Part shown: positions 34,798-43,288 of the stretch, one piece after another
Layout: the number at the start of each line of letters is the position of its first letter
How positions within the stretch are numbered: the first letter of the stretch is position 1
Assembly (NCBI GenBank): GCA_028821475.1
Contig: JAPPGB010000032.1
Coordinates: forward strand, 97,841-161,840
DNA from: Spirochaetaceae bacterium
Lineage (GTDB): Bacteria > Spirochaetota > Spirochaetia > SZUA-6 > Bin103
DNA: 64,000 nt
Direction of reading: 5' to 3'
Made by a program: the position numbers and the translations under genes
The notes under the pieces: model-generated
The model's input: the letters and a program-made list of their open reading frames with translations, nothing else
What the model was told of the DNA's origin: nothing
The model's database searches: none

Positions 34798-36246
34798 ATG
34801 GCCGCCTCGCAGTCGCGCACGCGACCCAACGTCGTCCTGATCGTGGCCGACGACCTCGGCTACGGCGACCTGAGTTGCTATGGCAACACCATCCTGTCCA
34901 CGCCCAGCATCGACCGGCTCGCGGCCGAGGGCGTGCGCTGCTCCCAGCACTACAGCGGCGCACCGATCTGCGCCCCGGCGCGCGCCGCCCTGCTCACCGG
35001 ACGCTACCACCACCGCTGCGGCGTGCTGAGCGTGGAGTCGAACCGCGGCCTCGACCGCATCGCGCTGCGCGAACGCACCATCGGCGACGTGTTCGCCGCC
35101 GCCGGCTACCGCACCGGCTACGTGGGCAAGTGGCACAGCGGCGTGCACGACCGGCGCTACCATCCCAACCGGCGCGGGTTCGAGGAATTCGCCGGCTTCC
35201 TGAGCGGCATCATGGACTACTGGGACTGGTTCCTGGACTACAACGGCAGCTCGCGCCGCGCCGACGGCCGTTACCAGACCGACGTGTTCACCGCGGAGGC
35301 AGTGGACTTCATACGGCGCCGCGGCGCGGCGCCCGGCGCCGCTGCCCGGCAGCCGTTCCTGCTGGTAGTGGCCTACCACGCCCCGCACGCGCCCCTGCAG
35401 GCACCCGAGGAGAGCTGCGCGCCGTTTCGGCGGCGCGGCGACCTGAACGATGCGCTGGCCACCATGTACGGCATGGTGGCGCACATGGATCGGGGTATCG
35501 GCCAGATCCTCGATACGCTGCAGGCCGCCGGCTGCGGTGACGACACCGTGGTGCTGGTCACCAGCGACAACGGCCCCCACCTCGGCCCGGAGCGGCTCGG
35601 CCCGGAGCGCCACGGCGCGCGGCGCTTCAGCATGGAGCGCTTCAACGGCCCGTTCCGCGGCCAGAAGCAGGACGTGCTGGAGGGCGGCATCCGGGTGCCC
35701 GCGATCGTGCGCTGGCCGGACGGCCTGCCGGCCGGCGCCGCGTGCGACGAGATGATTCACTTCTGCGACTGGCTGCCGACGCTGGCCGCGGCCGCGGGCG
35801 TTGTGCCGGACGGCGAGCCGCTGGACGGCTGCGATCAGTTGCTCCCGCTGCGCGGCACGGTCCCCGCCGGCGCGGCGCCCCGTTTCTGGCAGTTCAACCG
35901 CTACGATCCGGTGCCCGGCTGCAACCTGGCGATGCGCGACGGTCCGTGGAAGCTGTACTGGCCGCGGATTCCTGAGGCGATGGTCAAGCTGCAGGAGGAC
36001 AACGTGGCGGTGCGCGAGCTGATGGCGCGCCCGCACTACGAGATGGAGGTGCGCAATCCGCCGGTGGAGCGCACGCTGTCGGCGCCGGGCGAGCCGGAGC
36101 TGTACCACATCCCCGACGACCCCTCCGAGGCGCGCAACCTGGCCGCCGCGCATCCCGACCGCGCCGCCCGCATGCGGCTGGCAGCCGAGAACTGGTTCGC
36201 CGAGGTGGAGGCAGAGCGCCGTCAGATCGCCGCCCGGTCGTCGTAG
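34798..36246 (+). CDS. Sulfatase (type I, formylglycine-dependent)
   Basis: A 482-residue sulfatase: NVVLIVADDLGYGDL metal site, formylglycine motif CAPARAALLTGR (Ala instead of Ser after Pro), VGKWHSG and VTSDNGPH. ATG 34798 begins the protein; a TTG at 34783 is less likely. No signal peptide, so cytoplasmic action on imported sulfated substrates is possible. It is close in sequence style to the truncated sulfatase at 49.9 kb (both have HYSGAP-CAPARAALL and LSVESNRG-DRIA). Confidence 0.92.
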   Translation: MAASQSRTRPNVVLIVADDLGYGDLSCYGNTILSTPSIDRLAAEGVRCSQHYSGAPICAPARAALLTGRYHHRCGVLSVESNRGLDRIALRERTIGDVFAAAGYRTGYVGKWHSGVHDRRYHPNRRGFEEFAGFLSGIMDYWDWFLDYNGSSRRADGRYQTDVFTAEAVDFIRRRGAAPGAAARQPFLLVVAYHAPHAPLQAPEESCAPFRRRGDLNDALATMYGMVAHMDRGIGQILDTLQAAGCGDDTVVLVTSDNGPHLGPERLGPERHGARRFSMERFNGPFRGQKQDVLEGGIRVPAIVRWPDGLPAGAACDEMIHFCDWLPTLAAAAGVVPDGEPLDGCDQLLPLRGTVPAGAAPRFWQFNRYDPVPGCNLAMRDGPWKLYWPRIPEAMVKLQEDNVAVRELMARPHYEMEVRNPPVERTLSAPGEPELYHIPDDPSEARNLAAAHPDRAARMRLAAENWFAEVEAERRQIAARSS

Positions 36247-36329
36247 CCGGCTGGAGGCCGGCACCGATCCGCACCACTCGCACCTTGGCGGCATACCGGA
36301 GACCGGCATGCGTGGTGTAGACTTGCGGC

Positions 36330-36440
36330 GTGGACTTAGCGGCCGCCAGCGCGATCTTCACTCGTTACGCGCATCAGTTCGTCGTGGCCTACGTGTTCGG
36401 GTCGGTCGCGGCCGGCACCGCCGACGAGCACAGCGACACT
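36330..36440 (+). pseudogene. Truncated minimal nucleotidyltransferase
   Basis: About 37 residues (AYVFGSVAAGTADEHSD) match the core GS-motif of MNT-type nucleotidyltransferases, which pair with HEPN toxins. The reading then leaves the family at the point where the second catalytic Asp should be. The remnant abuts the DUF433 gene. Confidence 0.55.
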
Positions 36441-36511
36441 GTTCGCGGTTTGCTGCCACCGTGGCGGATCGCTATCATGGTTTCGTCATGGCACGACTAC
36501 CGAGTTCCGGC

Positions 36512-36856
36512 ATGACCACGATCGAGCCCGTGACGGTTCCTCTCAGAGAAGAACCGCCAGGAGTCTTTCGCGTCGGCGACACACGCGTCTTGCTGGAGGT
36601 AGTGGTACATGCGTTTCGTTGTGGCGCCACTCCCGAGACCATAGTCCAGTCGTACGACACGCTGAGCCTTTCGGACGTATACGCCGTGTTGGCCTATTGC
36701 CTGACTCATCGAGAGCAGATCGACGAGTACATGCGCAACTGCGACCACGAGGCCGTACACGTACAGAACCGCGTACGGGCAGCCCAGCCGGATCAGAGCG
36801 GCGTCCGGGAACGACTCCTGCTTGCGCGTACGCGCCTCCCACCTCTACCATCCTGA
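36512..36856 (+). CDS. DUF433-family antitoxin-like protein
   Basis: About 114 residues; the core RVGDTRVLLEVVVHAF, CGATPETIVQSYDTLSLSDVY and VLAYCLTHREQIDEYM fit the DUF433 HTH fold. Such proteins usually precede a PIN-like DUF5615 toxin, but none follows, so it is an orphan. ATG 36488 is an alternative start. Confidence 0.75.
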   Translation: MTTIEPVTVPLREEPPGVFRVGDTRVLLEVVVHAFRCGATPETIVQSYDTLSLSDVYAVLAYCLTHREQIDEYMRNCDHEAVHVQNRVRAAQPDQSGVRERLLLARTRLPPLPS

Positions 36857-36885
36857 GCCGAACACCCTGGGAGAGGAGGAGCAAG

Positions 36886-37401
36886 ATGTTCACAACCAAA
36901 GTAAGGGCCATCACGATGGCCGCCGTAGTCGGATTCCTGGTCACCGCAACGAACTTGGCGGCGGACGAAGGCGGCACCTTCAGCATCATCCGAAGTTACG
37001 CGCGCACCCACGCCACGTTGGAACACGCCGCGGGCACGATCAGCACAGGCTCGCTGGAGGGAACCATCACCACCCTGGCAAGCAGCGGCGAACCGTTCAC
37101 CCAAGGTGACCACAGCCTCATCTCGTGCCTGTTTTACGCCACGAGCACCGCAGAAGGGGTGAGCATCGAAGCGCCGTGCACGATAACCGATGGGTCCGGC
37201 GACCGATGGTACACCATGTCGCGCCGAGATGCGGGCGACATGGCGTCAGGTGGTGGTGGCGAGGGCCGCTTGGAACTCATGGGAGGCACCGGCAAGTACG
37301 CCGGCGTGACCGGCACCTGTACCTACGAAGCCTCATACCTCACCCAGGACCGGGTCGTGTCGGATGGCGAGTGCACCTGGGAGAGGTCGAACGCGGACTG
37401 A
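36886..37401 (+). CDS. Secreted protein of unknown function
   Basis: A 171-residue protein with a signal peptide (ITMAAVVGFLVTATNLAAD) and a beta-rich body ending in a GGTGKYAGVTGTCTYE motif, similar to allene-oxide-cyclase-like barrels where GGTGKYAG is common. Strong ribosome site GAGAGGAGGAGCAAG before ATG 36886. The two Cys pairs could form disulfides. Function unknown. Confidence 0.7.
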   Translation: MFTTKVRAITMAAVVGFLVTATNLAADEGGTFSIIRSYARTHATLEHAAGTISTGSLEGTITTLASSGEPFTQGDHSLISCLFYATSTAEGVSIEAPCTITDGSGDRWYTMSRRDAGDMASGGGGEGRLELMGGTGKYAGVTGTCTYEASYLTQDRVVSDGECTWERSNAD

Positions 37402-37409
37402 AGCCGCAG

Positions 37410-37447
37410 CAGACCGCTCTTGCGTGCCGGATGCGCCCGGATAGCCG
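37410..37447 (+). repeat. Dispersed ~36-bp repeat, copy 1
   Basis: The stretch AGCAGACCGCTCTTGCGTGC plus the next 16 bases recurs, with about four mismatches, at 44.10-44.14 kb. Both copies are intergenic. Confidence 0.6.
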
Positions 37448-37480
37448 CACTGCGGCGGCAGGGTCACCTCAGCTTGCCCC

Positions 37481-37517
37481 TTGCCCACGTAGATAGCATG
37501 GGCAACTGTGGTATAAT
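37481..37517 (+). promoter_or_regulatory. Operator-like inverted repeat with extended -10 promoter
   Basis: TTGCCCA (37481-37487) and TGGGCAA (37499-37505) form a 7-bp inverted repeat with an 11-base spacer. It is followed by TGGTATAAT (37509-37517), a perfect extended -10. No good -35 exists, which suits an extended -10 promoter. It would drive the two-gene operon starting at 37611, with the repeat as its likely autoregulatory site. Confidence 0.65.
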
Positions 37518-37610
37518 TTCGGCGGGATGGATCGGTCAAGGTCGAAGTTTGGCCGTGCCGTGGCGCGCCAGTCTGCCGTCCGAAGGAATTCAATGTCAAG
37601 GAGCGTGTGA

Positions 37611-37922
37611 ATGACGTCCACCATGAATGGCACCGTGGAAGAAACGGTGCGGAAGATCGTCCGGGCTGACTTGGCCGAGTTCTACAACAAGGAGTTCGAG
37701 GTCTTTGTTCACCAGGCCGAGGCGATCCTGGACGACGAGAGATACCTCCGAATCTACATTGTGTTCGACGGTACGGCCAAGGATCTTTGGATTCCTGGCT
37801 GGACGACGGGGCTGATCGGAAGAATTCGAGACAAGTTGGCCCATGAGAATATCATGGACTTCCCCGTAGTTTCGCCGGTTGCAAAGTCGGAGTGGCCCGC
37901 TCTCAAACGAACAATAGCGTGA
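37611..37922 (+). CDS. Small protein upstream of HEPN gene
   Basis: A 103-residue protein that I do not recognise. It has a predicted alpha/beta pattern (EAILDDERYLRIYIVFDG, IPGWTTGLIGRIRDKLAHENI). An AAGGAG site precedes ATG 37611, and its stop overlaps the GTG of the HEPN gene (GTGA). Position suggests it is the antitoxin-side partner of the HEPN protein. Confidence 0.6.
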   Translation: MTSTMNGTVEETVRKIVRADLAEFYNKEFEVFVHQAEAILDDERYLRIYIVFDGTAKDLWIPGWTTGLIGRIRDKLAHENIMDFPVVSPVAKSEWPALKRTIA

Positions 37923-38394
37923 GCGACAGGGCTCGCGCTCAGCTAGATCTGGCGCGGGACATCCTTGGGCTGACTACAGGACGACCGCGTCAGATAGTAT
38001 TGAAGCGGGCGATAAGTAACGCATATTACGCGCTGTTCCACTGTCTCGCCGAATCCAACGCTAACATGTTGGTCGGTGGTCCGAATTCCGATCGGAGCGA
38101 TCCTGCCTGGATCCAGGCGTACAGGGCTCGGTGCATCGCAAGGCCAAAGACAAGTTTCGGAAACAAAACCCAATGCGAAGGTTCCCGAAGGAACTACGGC
38201 AATTTGCGGACGAGTTCTGTGAGGCTCAACTGCAACGAGAGGAAGCCGAATACAATCCTGCGAGTAGATTCGCTCTCCAAGAAGTCGAGTGGCGCCTGAT
38301 GTCAGTCGAGCAAGCAATTACTGATTTTCTCACGGTTCCCAAGAAGCACCGCCGAGCCTTCGCTATCTATCTGCTGACGGAGTTTCGCAAATGA
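37919..38394 (+). pseudogene. HEPN-domain protein broken by a 1-base deletion
   Basis: Residues from GTG 37919 read LDLARDILGLTTGRPR and AISNAYYALFHCLAESNA, a HEPN-like helical protein. After QAYRA (38125) the frame is lost; shifting frame near 38127 continues as HRKAKDKFRKQ, then AEYNPASRF and VEQAITDFLTVPKKHRRAF to a stop at 38394. A single missing base explains the break. The product is a truncated HEPN protein unless frameshifting rescues it. Confidence 0.7.
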
Positions 38395-38412
38395 ACACAA
38401 TTGTGCGTGATG

Positions 38413-38481
38413 TCAACCGCGCCGATTGATCCACTTGATGTCCCTCGGACCTACCGCCGACTTGAGAAGGTACAGCGGCCG
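38413..38481 (-). pseudogene. C-terminal remnant of a DprA/Smf-like gene
   Basis: The minus strand encodes RPLYLLKSAVGPRDIKWIN, nearly the same as RPLYFLESAVGAGDIQWIN in the DprA-like gene at 40.3-41.0 kb; the DNA is visibly similar over about 50 bases. Only this tip remains downstream of hipA. Confidence 0.6.
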
Positions 38482-38566
38482 TATTTCCGAACTGCGCCGA
38501 GCGGATTTCCCGCAGTGCGCGACCTGATCGGACACCGCGTCGCGTCGCCCGTATCCCGTCAACCCG

Positions 38567-39847
38567 CTATGCCACGTCTTCGTAGAACAGGCCGTCATAC
38601 AGAAACGCGGGCTCGATCACCTCACAGTCGCGCTCGCTCGCTCCGGCACGCCGCATCTCGGTGTGCCATCTTTCGCGCACGGTGCTCGCGATGCGGTCGA
38701 ACAATGCCGCCGCGGCCGCCTGCCCGAGCAGAAAACGCCCGTGACCGCTCAGCAGGTTGGTCCTGTTGGCGTAACGCCCGAAGCGGCCGCAGGCCATCGC
38801 GAGATCGCGCCGTTCCAGGGCCACCACCGGCGAGGGCGTCAGGTCGTAGGCCGGACTCAGACGCCACGAACGTCCCTTGGCGAGGACCGCGTGATTGCGC
38901 GGGTGATCGTCCAGATTGGAGACGGCCGCGTTGAAGCACATCCGGCCGAACAGCTCGCGCAGATCGTCTTCCGGTCTCGCGCTCACCCGGCGGACTTCAT
39001 CGGCGAGCAGCAGATAGGACCAGTCACCGCGATCGCCAAGACCGTCGCCGGAGCGCAGTAGCGTCAGGGCACTGACCATCCGGTGACGGCGATAGCCGGC
39101 GCCGGTTCGACCGTCATGCTCCCGGTCGCGGTCGAAGCGGCGCACGAGCAACACATCGCGTCCCCCCACGGTTTCGATACGGCTGTCGGCGACGTTCAGG
39201 CCGCATGCCCGGGCAAGGCGGAGCATGCCATGCTCGACGCGCGAACTGTTCCAGCGGTCGTCGCTACGGCTGAACTTGGCGATCCAGAGAGCGCCCTCGT
39301 ACTCCACCACCGCCTTGGGGCGTGCTCCGCCCATCGACGTGCCGAGCAGAAGCAGCTCCTCGACCCGCTCCCCGGCGGACCCGCCGCGCTCCGGATCATC
39401 GTCGAGGATGGCATCGGCCGCCCGCTGGAGCGCGGCAAGATCCAGCGCGCGGTTGAACCGGCGCCGCGGGGCGGGGGGCTCGACGGCAGGGCCAAAACCC
39501 AAAGCCCCGGCGCGGTCGTCCGGCCCCTGCATCAGGTAGTCGAACTCGCTGAGCTCCCTGAAGCCGGAGTTGCGCTCGATCACGCGCCGGCCCCAGAAAT
39601 CGGGCATCGAATCCCGGATCGCGCCGAAGAACCCCTCCATGCGTGCCGTCTCGTAGACTTGGGCGGAGAGACGCAATTCGACCGGATCGAACTCGACCGC
39701 ATCGGCCCGCTCCCGGTACGAGCGGCCATACACGAACTGACCGACCGCCGCGGCCCCGTCGTCAATCCAGCGGAAGCGGCCTGCGGTCACGAAGTTCGTC
39801 GCGCCCGGCGGCACGATGTAGACGAAGCACTCGCGCTCAGAAGTCAT
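38567..39847 (-). CDS. hipA: HipA-family serine/threonine kinase toxin
   Basis: A 426-residue HipA kinase. Seen: GTSMGGARPKA (nucleotide/P-loop-like motif), WIAKFSRSDD with the ATP Lys, NAAVSNLDDHPRNHAVL catalytic loop and LSPAYDLTPSP Mg-binding segment. Family members phosphorylate proteins such as glutamyl-tRNA synthetase and cause growth arrest. It overlaps the hipB stop by 11 bases. The gene looks complete. Confidence 0.92.
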   Translation of the reverse strand: MTSERECFVYIVPPGATNFVTAGRFRWIDDGAAAVGQFVYGRSYRERADAVEFDPVELRLSAQVYETARMEGFFGAIRDSMPDFWGRRVIERNSGFRELSEFDYLMQGPDDRAGALGFGPAVEPPAPRRRFNRALDLAALQRAADAILDDDPERGGSAGERVEELLLLGTSMGGARPKAVVEYEGALWIAKFSRSDDRWNSSRVEHGMLRLARACGLNVADSRIETVGGRDVLLVRRFDRDREHDGRTGAGYRRHRMVSALTLLRSGDGLGDRGDWSYLLLADEVRRVSARPEDDLRELFGRMCFNAAVSNLDDHPRNHAVLAKGRSWRLSPAYDLTPSPVVALERRDLAMACGRFGRYANRTNLLSGHGRFLLGQAAAAALFDRIASTVRERWHTEMRRAGASERDCEVIEPAFLYDGLFYEDVA

Positions 39848-40178
39848 CGCTCAGCGCCCGGCGGCCCCGCGCCCGCCTCGGACTGCGTGCGCGTTCCAGA
39901 GTCTTGCCTTCTTCGTCGCGATCCGGGTCGGCCACCTTGGACAGGTCGCCGAGCAGGCCCAGCACCCACAATGCGCCCACGTAGCCCGCAACGCCGGTGG
40001 TCGGCTTGCCTCTCTCGACGTCGGCCACCACGAACCGGGAGACGCCCATGCGCTCCGCAAGCTCGGTCTGCCGCAGCTTGCGGCGCAGCCGCGCCGTGCG
40101 GATATCCCGCCCCAGCCGTCCCAACGCTTCCTCGACCGCGGCCGGGGGAGAGCCGCCCAGTTTAGTTGCCCTTGGCAT
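39837..40178 (-). CDS. hipB: HipB-like HTH antitoxin/repressor
   Basis: About 113 residues with an XRE helix-turn-helix (LRQTELAERMGVSRFVVADVERGKPTT, core TELAERMGVSRFVVADVERG) and a basic tail. It would neutralise HipA and repress the operon. Starts at 40178 (preferred) and 40196 are possible; the 40196 ATG lies inside the operator. Confidence 0.85.
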   Translation of the reverse strand: MPRATKLGGSPPAAVEEALGRLGRDIRTARLRRKLRQTELAERMGVSRFVVADVERGKPTTGVAGYVGALWVLGLLGDLSKVADPDRDEEGKTLERARSPRRARGRRALSDDF

Positions 40179-40189
40179 ATCTGTTTCCA

Positions 40190-40246
40190 CCAACATTGAG
40201 ATGTAGAATGTTGGCTATATATAACATCACGCGCTTACGGGGTCAA
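40190..40246 (-). promoter_or_regulatory. hipBA promoter and operator
   Basis: On the minus strand TTGACC (40241-40246) and TATATA (40218-40223) are separated by exactly 17 bases. An 8-bp inverted repeat CCAACATT/AATGTTGG with a 9-base spacer (40190-40214) covers the expected transcription start. This is the arrangement expected for HipB autorepression. Confidence 0.75.
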
Positions 40247-40316
40247 TCGCTTCCTTCCGTGAGGCAGCCTTCAATCTGCTCCTCCACCAGGACTACGGCG
40301 ACCACGGCCGTAAGGG

Positions 40317-41021
40317 TCAGAAGGGCAATATCTCTTCAAGCCCATGCGCCGGAATCGGCAGGCGGGTAGGGATCGCGTCGAGAACGGCGGCACAGTTTGC
40401 ATCGGTCAGAATCTCGGCGCCGTACTCGATCTGCTCGTTGATCCACTGGATGTCCCCCGCCCCCACCGCCGACTCGAGAAAATACAGTGGGCGCCCGAGG
40501 CGCAGTGCCTCCCACCCCTGGTACCGGGTGCCGCTGCCCTCGCCGGCCTCCACGACAACGGTTGCCGGTGACAGTAATGCCATGGTCCGGTTGCGTACCG
40601 CGAAGTTCCACTTTTGGACGATGCTCCCGCGAGCAAACTGAGAGACGGCAACGTGTTCTCGGATGATGAGACCCTGCAGCCGTGCATTGCTCCGGGGCGT
40701 TGCCTCACCGAGTGGAGCACCAAGCACGGCGATCGTGCGGCCGCCGCGCTCTATGGCGGTGGTGTGGGCCACCGTGTCGACGCCCAGCGCCAACCCGCTG
40801 AGTACGGCGATGTCCCGTTTCACCAACTCGGACACCAGTCGGCGAGTCCTCCGGACTCCGGCCGGGGATGGATGGCGTGATCCCACCACCGAGGCGATGC
40901 GCCCATGCGCGAAGATCGATGGATCACCGGCCACCCACAGTTGCCGGGGAGCGTACTTCCGTTCAATCTCGTTGAGCGGACCGATCAGATCCTCGACCGA
41001 CCTGATCATGGTCTCAGCCAC
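40317..41021 (-). CDS. DprA/Smf-like DNA-processing protein
   Basis: A 234-residue protein consisting of the DprA Rossmann-like core only: ASVVGSRHPSPAGVRRTRRL, VLSGLALGVDTVAHTTAI, IAVLGAPL and TVVVEAGEGSGTRYQGWEAL. It lacks the SAM-like N-terminal and winged-helix C-terminal domains of transformation DprA, so it may belong to the SLOG-type nucleotide-sensing proteins that occur in defence loci. It lies downstream of the HNH gene and upstream of hipBA. Confidence 0.8.
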   Translation of the reverse strand: MAETMIRSVEDLIGPLNEIERKYAPRQLWVAGDPSIFAHGRIASVVGSRHPSPAGVRRTRRLVSELVKRDIAVLSGLALGVDTVAHTTAIERGGRTIAVLGAPLGEATPRSNARLQGLIIREHVAVSQFARGSIVQKWNFAVRNRTMALLSPATVVVEAGEGSGTRYQGWEALRLGRPLYFLESAVGAGDIQWINEQIEYGAEILTDANCAAVLDAIPTRLPIPAHGLEEILPF

Positions 41022-41188
41022 GTGCCCGCCGCTCTGGATGGACTGTCGGTAGCCGGTCAGGCTGCCACGACGGCGCGATCACACCCTGGCCGTTCGATTG
41101 CCGCATGCGATCCAACGGCCCGCCCGCGGTCCTTGGCATCGACCGCGAACACCGGAGCGCGCCGGGCTGCAGTCGGCACACTCTCGGC

Positions 41189-43288
41189 CTACGCATGCCG
41201 CTGAGCATGGCGCAACCTGTGGTGCGCTCCACAACGTACGCGCAAGTTCTCCGGCTCCGCACCGCCGCCGAGCGCGAACGGCACGATGTGGTCGATCTCC
41301 AGCCGATAGCGGGAGCCGCAGCGCCGCCCGCTGTGCGGGTCGACATAGCTGCAACAACCCTGATCGCGGCGCCACACCTCCCGCTTCACTGCTACCGGGA
41401 TGTACCGCGAGCGGGAGCCCGGCACCGCGCCGCAGCAACTCAACGCGGCGAGGTGCCGGTCCAGTGCCGGCGAACGCTCCGCCGGCGCCACCGCGCCAAG
41501 CCCGGCGGCGTAAGCCAGCCGCTTCGCCGCCGAAGTCGGGAACCGGCAGCCGCCTCGCTCCGGTGCCAGCGACGCGCTGCGCCGGTCGGCTTCGAACCGC
41601 GGTCCGGCCGCGCACGTTGCACGGTCCTGAACCCCGCCCGCCCCCGCGTCGCGATCATCGCCGTCGGTTTGCCCGTGTCGCTTCGCCGGCGAAGCAGCCC
41701 CACCGCCGCTGCCACGCATCCCATTCGGTTGCCCGCATGCGTGCTCCGTCTCCGTCTCGCGACGGCGGCCCGGCGCCGAAGCGGCGGCACCACAACGGCG
41801 CTCCGCATCCTTGATATGCGCGTCCTCATACTGCCCGACTCGCTTCGGCCTTGAGTCGGAGCGGCGGACAATATCCGGCAACTGCTCGGACTTCGCGTCG
41901 CCGATCTCGACTTCGGTGTCCCGCTGCGCCGCGGCAACCGCCCGACCGCCACCGTCACCCGCGACTGTCCGCGATGCGAGACCGAGTTCTGCTTCGGATT
42001 GGCGCTTCGCCAGCGAAGCAGCGTGCCCGCCGCTGTTCGGTACCGCCACGGGCGAAGCGCCGCCATGTTCGGCCTCCCAGGGCCGCTTCGCGGCTGAGTC
42101 GGAGCCGCGGACAATATCCCGCGCCGCCGCAGACTTTGCGCCGCTGCGCTCGGCTCCCGTGTGGCGCTGCGCCGCCGTATCGGTGCGGCCGCCGCCGTCC
42201 CGCCCCGCCGCGGACTTCGTGCTGCCGTGCTCGGCTTCCGCAGGCCGCTTCGCCGCCGAAGGACGGGCAGTGCCATTCCGAACCGCCGCCCTAAACGATG
42301 CGTCATCTCGCTCGACTTCGTTCTGCCGTTCGACACCGCCTCCCTCCGCGCGCGCCCCGCTCCGCTTCACCGCCCCCGTGTCGTTCCCCTCCGCAACCAC
42401 TACGTTCCGCTGCACCGGCTCCGTATCGCGCCGCGCCGGCTTGCTCGCGCTACCCGCGCCGGTGACCGAGCCGTGCCCGCCGGTGCGCCGCGCGCGCGGT
42501 GGGCGCTCCGGGTCGTAGCGGTCCAGGCCGTCACGCACCAGCCGCGCCACCAGCCCGCCCAGCGTCAGGTGCGGATCCGTGTGCGACAGCAGCATCTGCA
42601 GAACCTGTTCGAGCGCAGCGACCGCAGCCGGGGCCGTCCGCCGGGCGGTGGCGGAACCGGTGGCAGCCTGGGCAGGGCGCCGCGAAGTGGCGGTGCACCG
42701 GGGGAACCGGCACCGACGCGCGCCGACGGGCGCGATGCGGCACCCGCGCCGACACCGGCAGCCGGGCCGGTGCTGGATGCGGCCGCCCGGGAGGAGCTGG
42801 TCCGGCAGGCGGCGGGCAAGAGCACGCGCGAAGTGCAGCAGATGCTGGCCGAGGTGGACCCGGAGCTGGCGCAGCCGAGCGACCGCGTGCGCGCGCTTGG
42901 AGGGGGGCGCTGGGAGCTGAAGGCGGCGATCGACGCGGAGTGCCGGCACGGGCTGGAGAAGCTGCAGTTGCGCCGCGTTGCTCAGGTTCAGCTTGCCGTC
43001 CTGCAAAAGCTCGCGCGCCCCGCCGGTTTGGCTGCACAGCCGCATCGCCTTGATCCTCCGCCAGGCGGCGGCCGCGGTGTAGCCCAGTTCGTGCACGACG
43101 TAGTCGAACAAATTGCCGTAGCCGCGGGTCAGTTGGAGGCGCCGCGTCTCGATCTCGCGCAGATGGTCGAGCACCAGGATCTGCAGCGCCTGCTCGTGAC
43201 GGGCGAGCTGCCGCGTTTGCGCCAACAGGAGGTAATCGGGGAGCGCGGCGACGGTGGACCAGAGGGTGGGAGAGGTCGCGGTATCCAT
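41189..43288 (-). CDS. HNH endonuclease with internal inverted segment
   Basis: A 699-residue frame. N-terminal ~100 residues (LPDYLLLAQTRQLARHEQA, YVVHELGYTAAAAWRRIKAM, LSNAAQLQ) and the region near 42.5 kb (LLSHTDPHLTLGGLVARLV) belong to a family of HNH endonucleases. The C-terminal HNH motif is YRLEIDHIVPFALGGG with ENLRVRC. Between them, bases 42602-42961 encode the expected middle part on the opposite strand, so the current protein holds 120 foreign residues there. A long repetitive linker lies between residues 270 and 600. The present product is probably inactive unless the segment flips back. Confidence 0.75.
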   Translation of the reverse strand: MDTATSPTLWSTVAALPDYLLLAQTRQLARHEQALQILVLDHLREIETRRLQLTRGYGNLFDYVVHELGYTAAAAWRRIKAMRLCSQTGGARELLQDGKLNLSNAAQLQLLQPVPALRVDRRLQLPAPPSKRAHAVARLRQLRVHLGQHLLHFARALARRLPDQLLPGGRIQHRPGCRCRRGCRIAPVGARRCRFPRCTATSRRPAQAATGSATARRTAPAAVAALEQVLQMLLSHTDPHLTLGGLVARLVRDGLDRYDPERPPRARRTGGHGSVTGAGSASKPARRDTEPVQRNVVVAEGNDTGAVKRSGARAEGGGVERQNEVERDDASFRAAVRNGTARPSAAKRPAEAEHGSTKSAAGRDGGGRTDTAAQRHTGAERSGAKSAAARDIVRGSDSAAKRPWEAEHGGASPVAVPNSGGHAASLAKRQSEAELGLASRTVAGDGGGRAVAAAQRDTEVEIGDAKSEQLPDIVRRSDSRPKRVGQYEDAHIKDAERRCGAAASAPGRRRETETEHACGQPNGMRGSGGGAASPAKRHGQTDGDDRDAGAGGVQDRATCAAGPRFEADRRSASLAPERGGCRFPTSAAKRLAYAAGLGAVAPAERSPALDRHLAALSCCGAVPGSRSRYIPVAVKREVWRRDQGCCSYVDPHSGRRCGSRYRLEIDHIVPFALGGGAEPENLRVRCGAHHRLRHAQRHA
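41480..42330. repeat. Imperfect repeats encoding the HNH protein linker
   Basis: The linker repeats a degenerate unit of about 35-40 residues with the recurring core AKRP-EAEHG, SAA-RD and GGR. The DNA on this stretch is low in complexity and open in several frames on both strands. Confidence 0.6.
42596..42967. other. 360-bp inversion bounded by CTGCAG palindromes
   Basis: CTGCAG occurs at 42596-42601 and 42962-42967. Re-inverting the 360 bases between them gives a continuous family-like reading: AAQLQ-NLFERSDRSRGRP, then AAREELVRQAAGKSTREVQQ, MLAEVDPELAQPSDRV and HGLEKLQ-MLLSHTDPH. As sequenced, that middle part reads only on the plus strand. No homology beyond the 6-bp palindromes flanks the ends. 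Confidence 0.88.

Noticed and set aside
41105..42520. Several plus-strand frames over the HNH linker
   Set aside because: They arise from low-complexity repeats open in many frames and have no recognisable domains.
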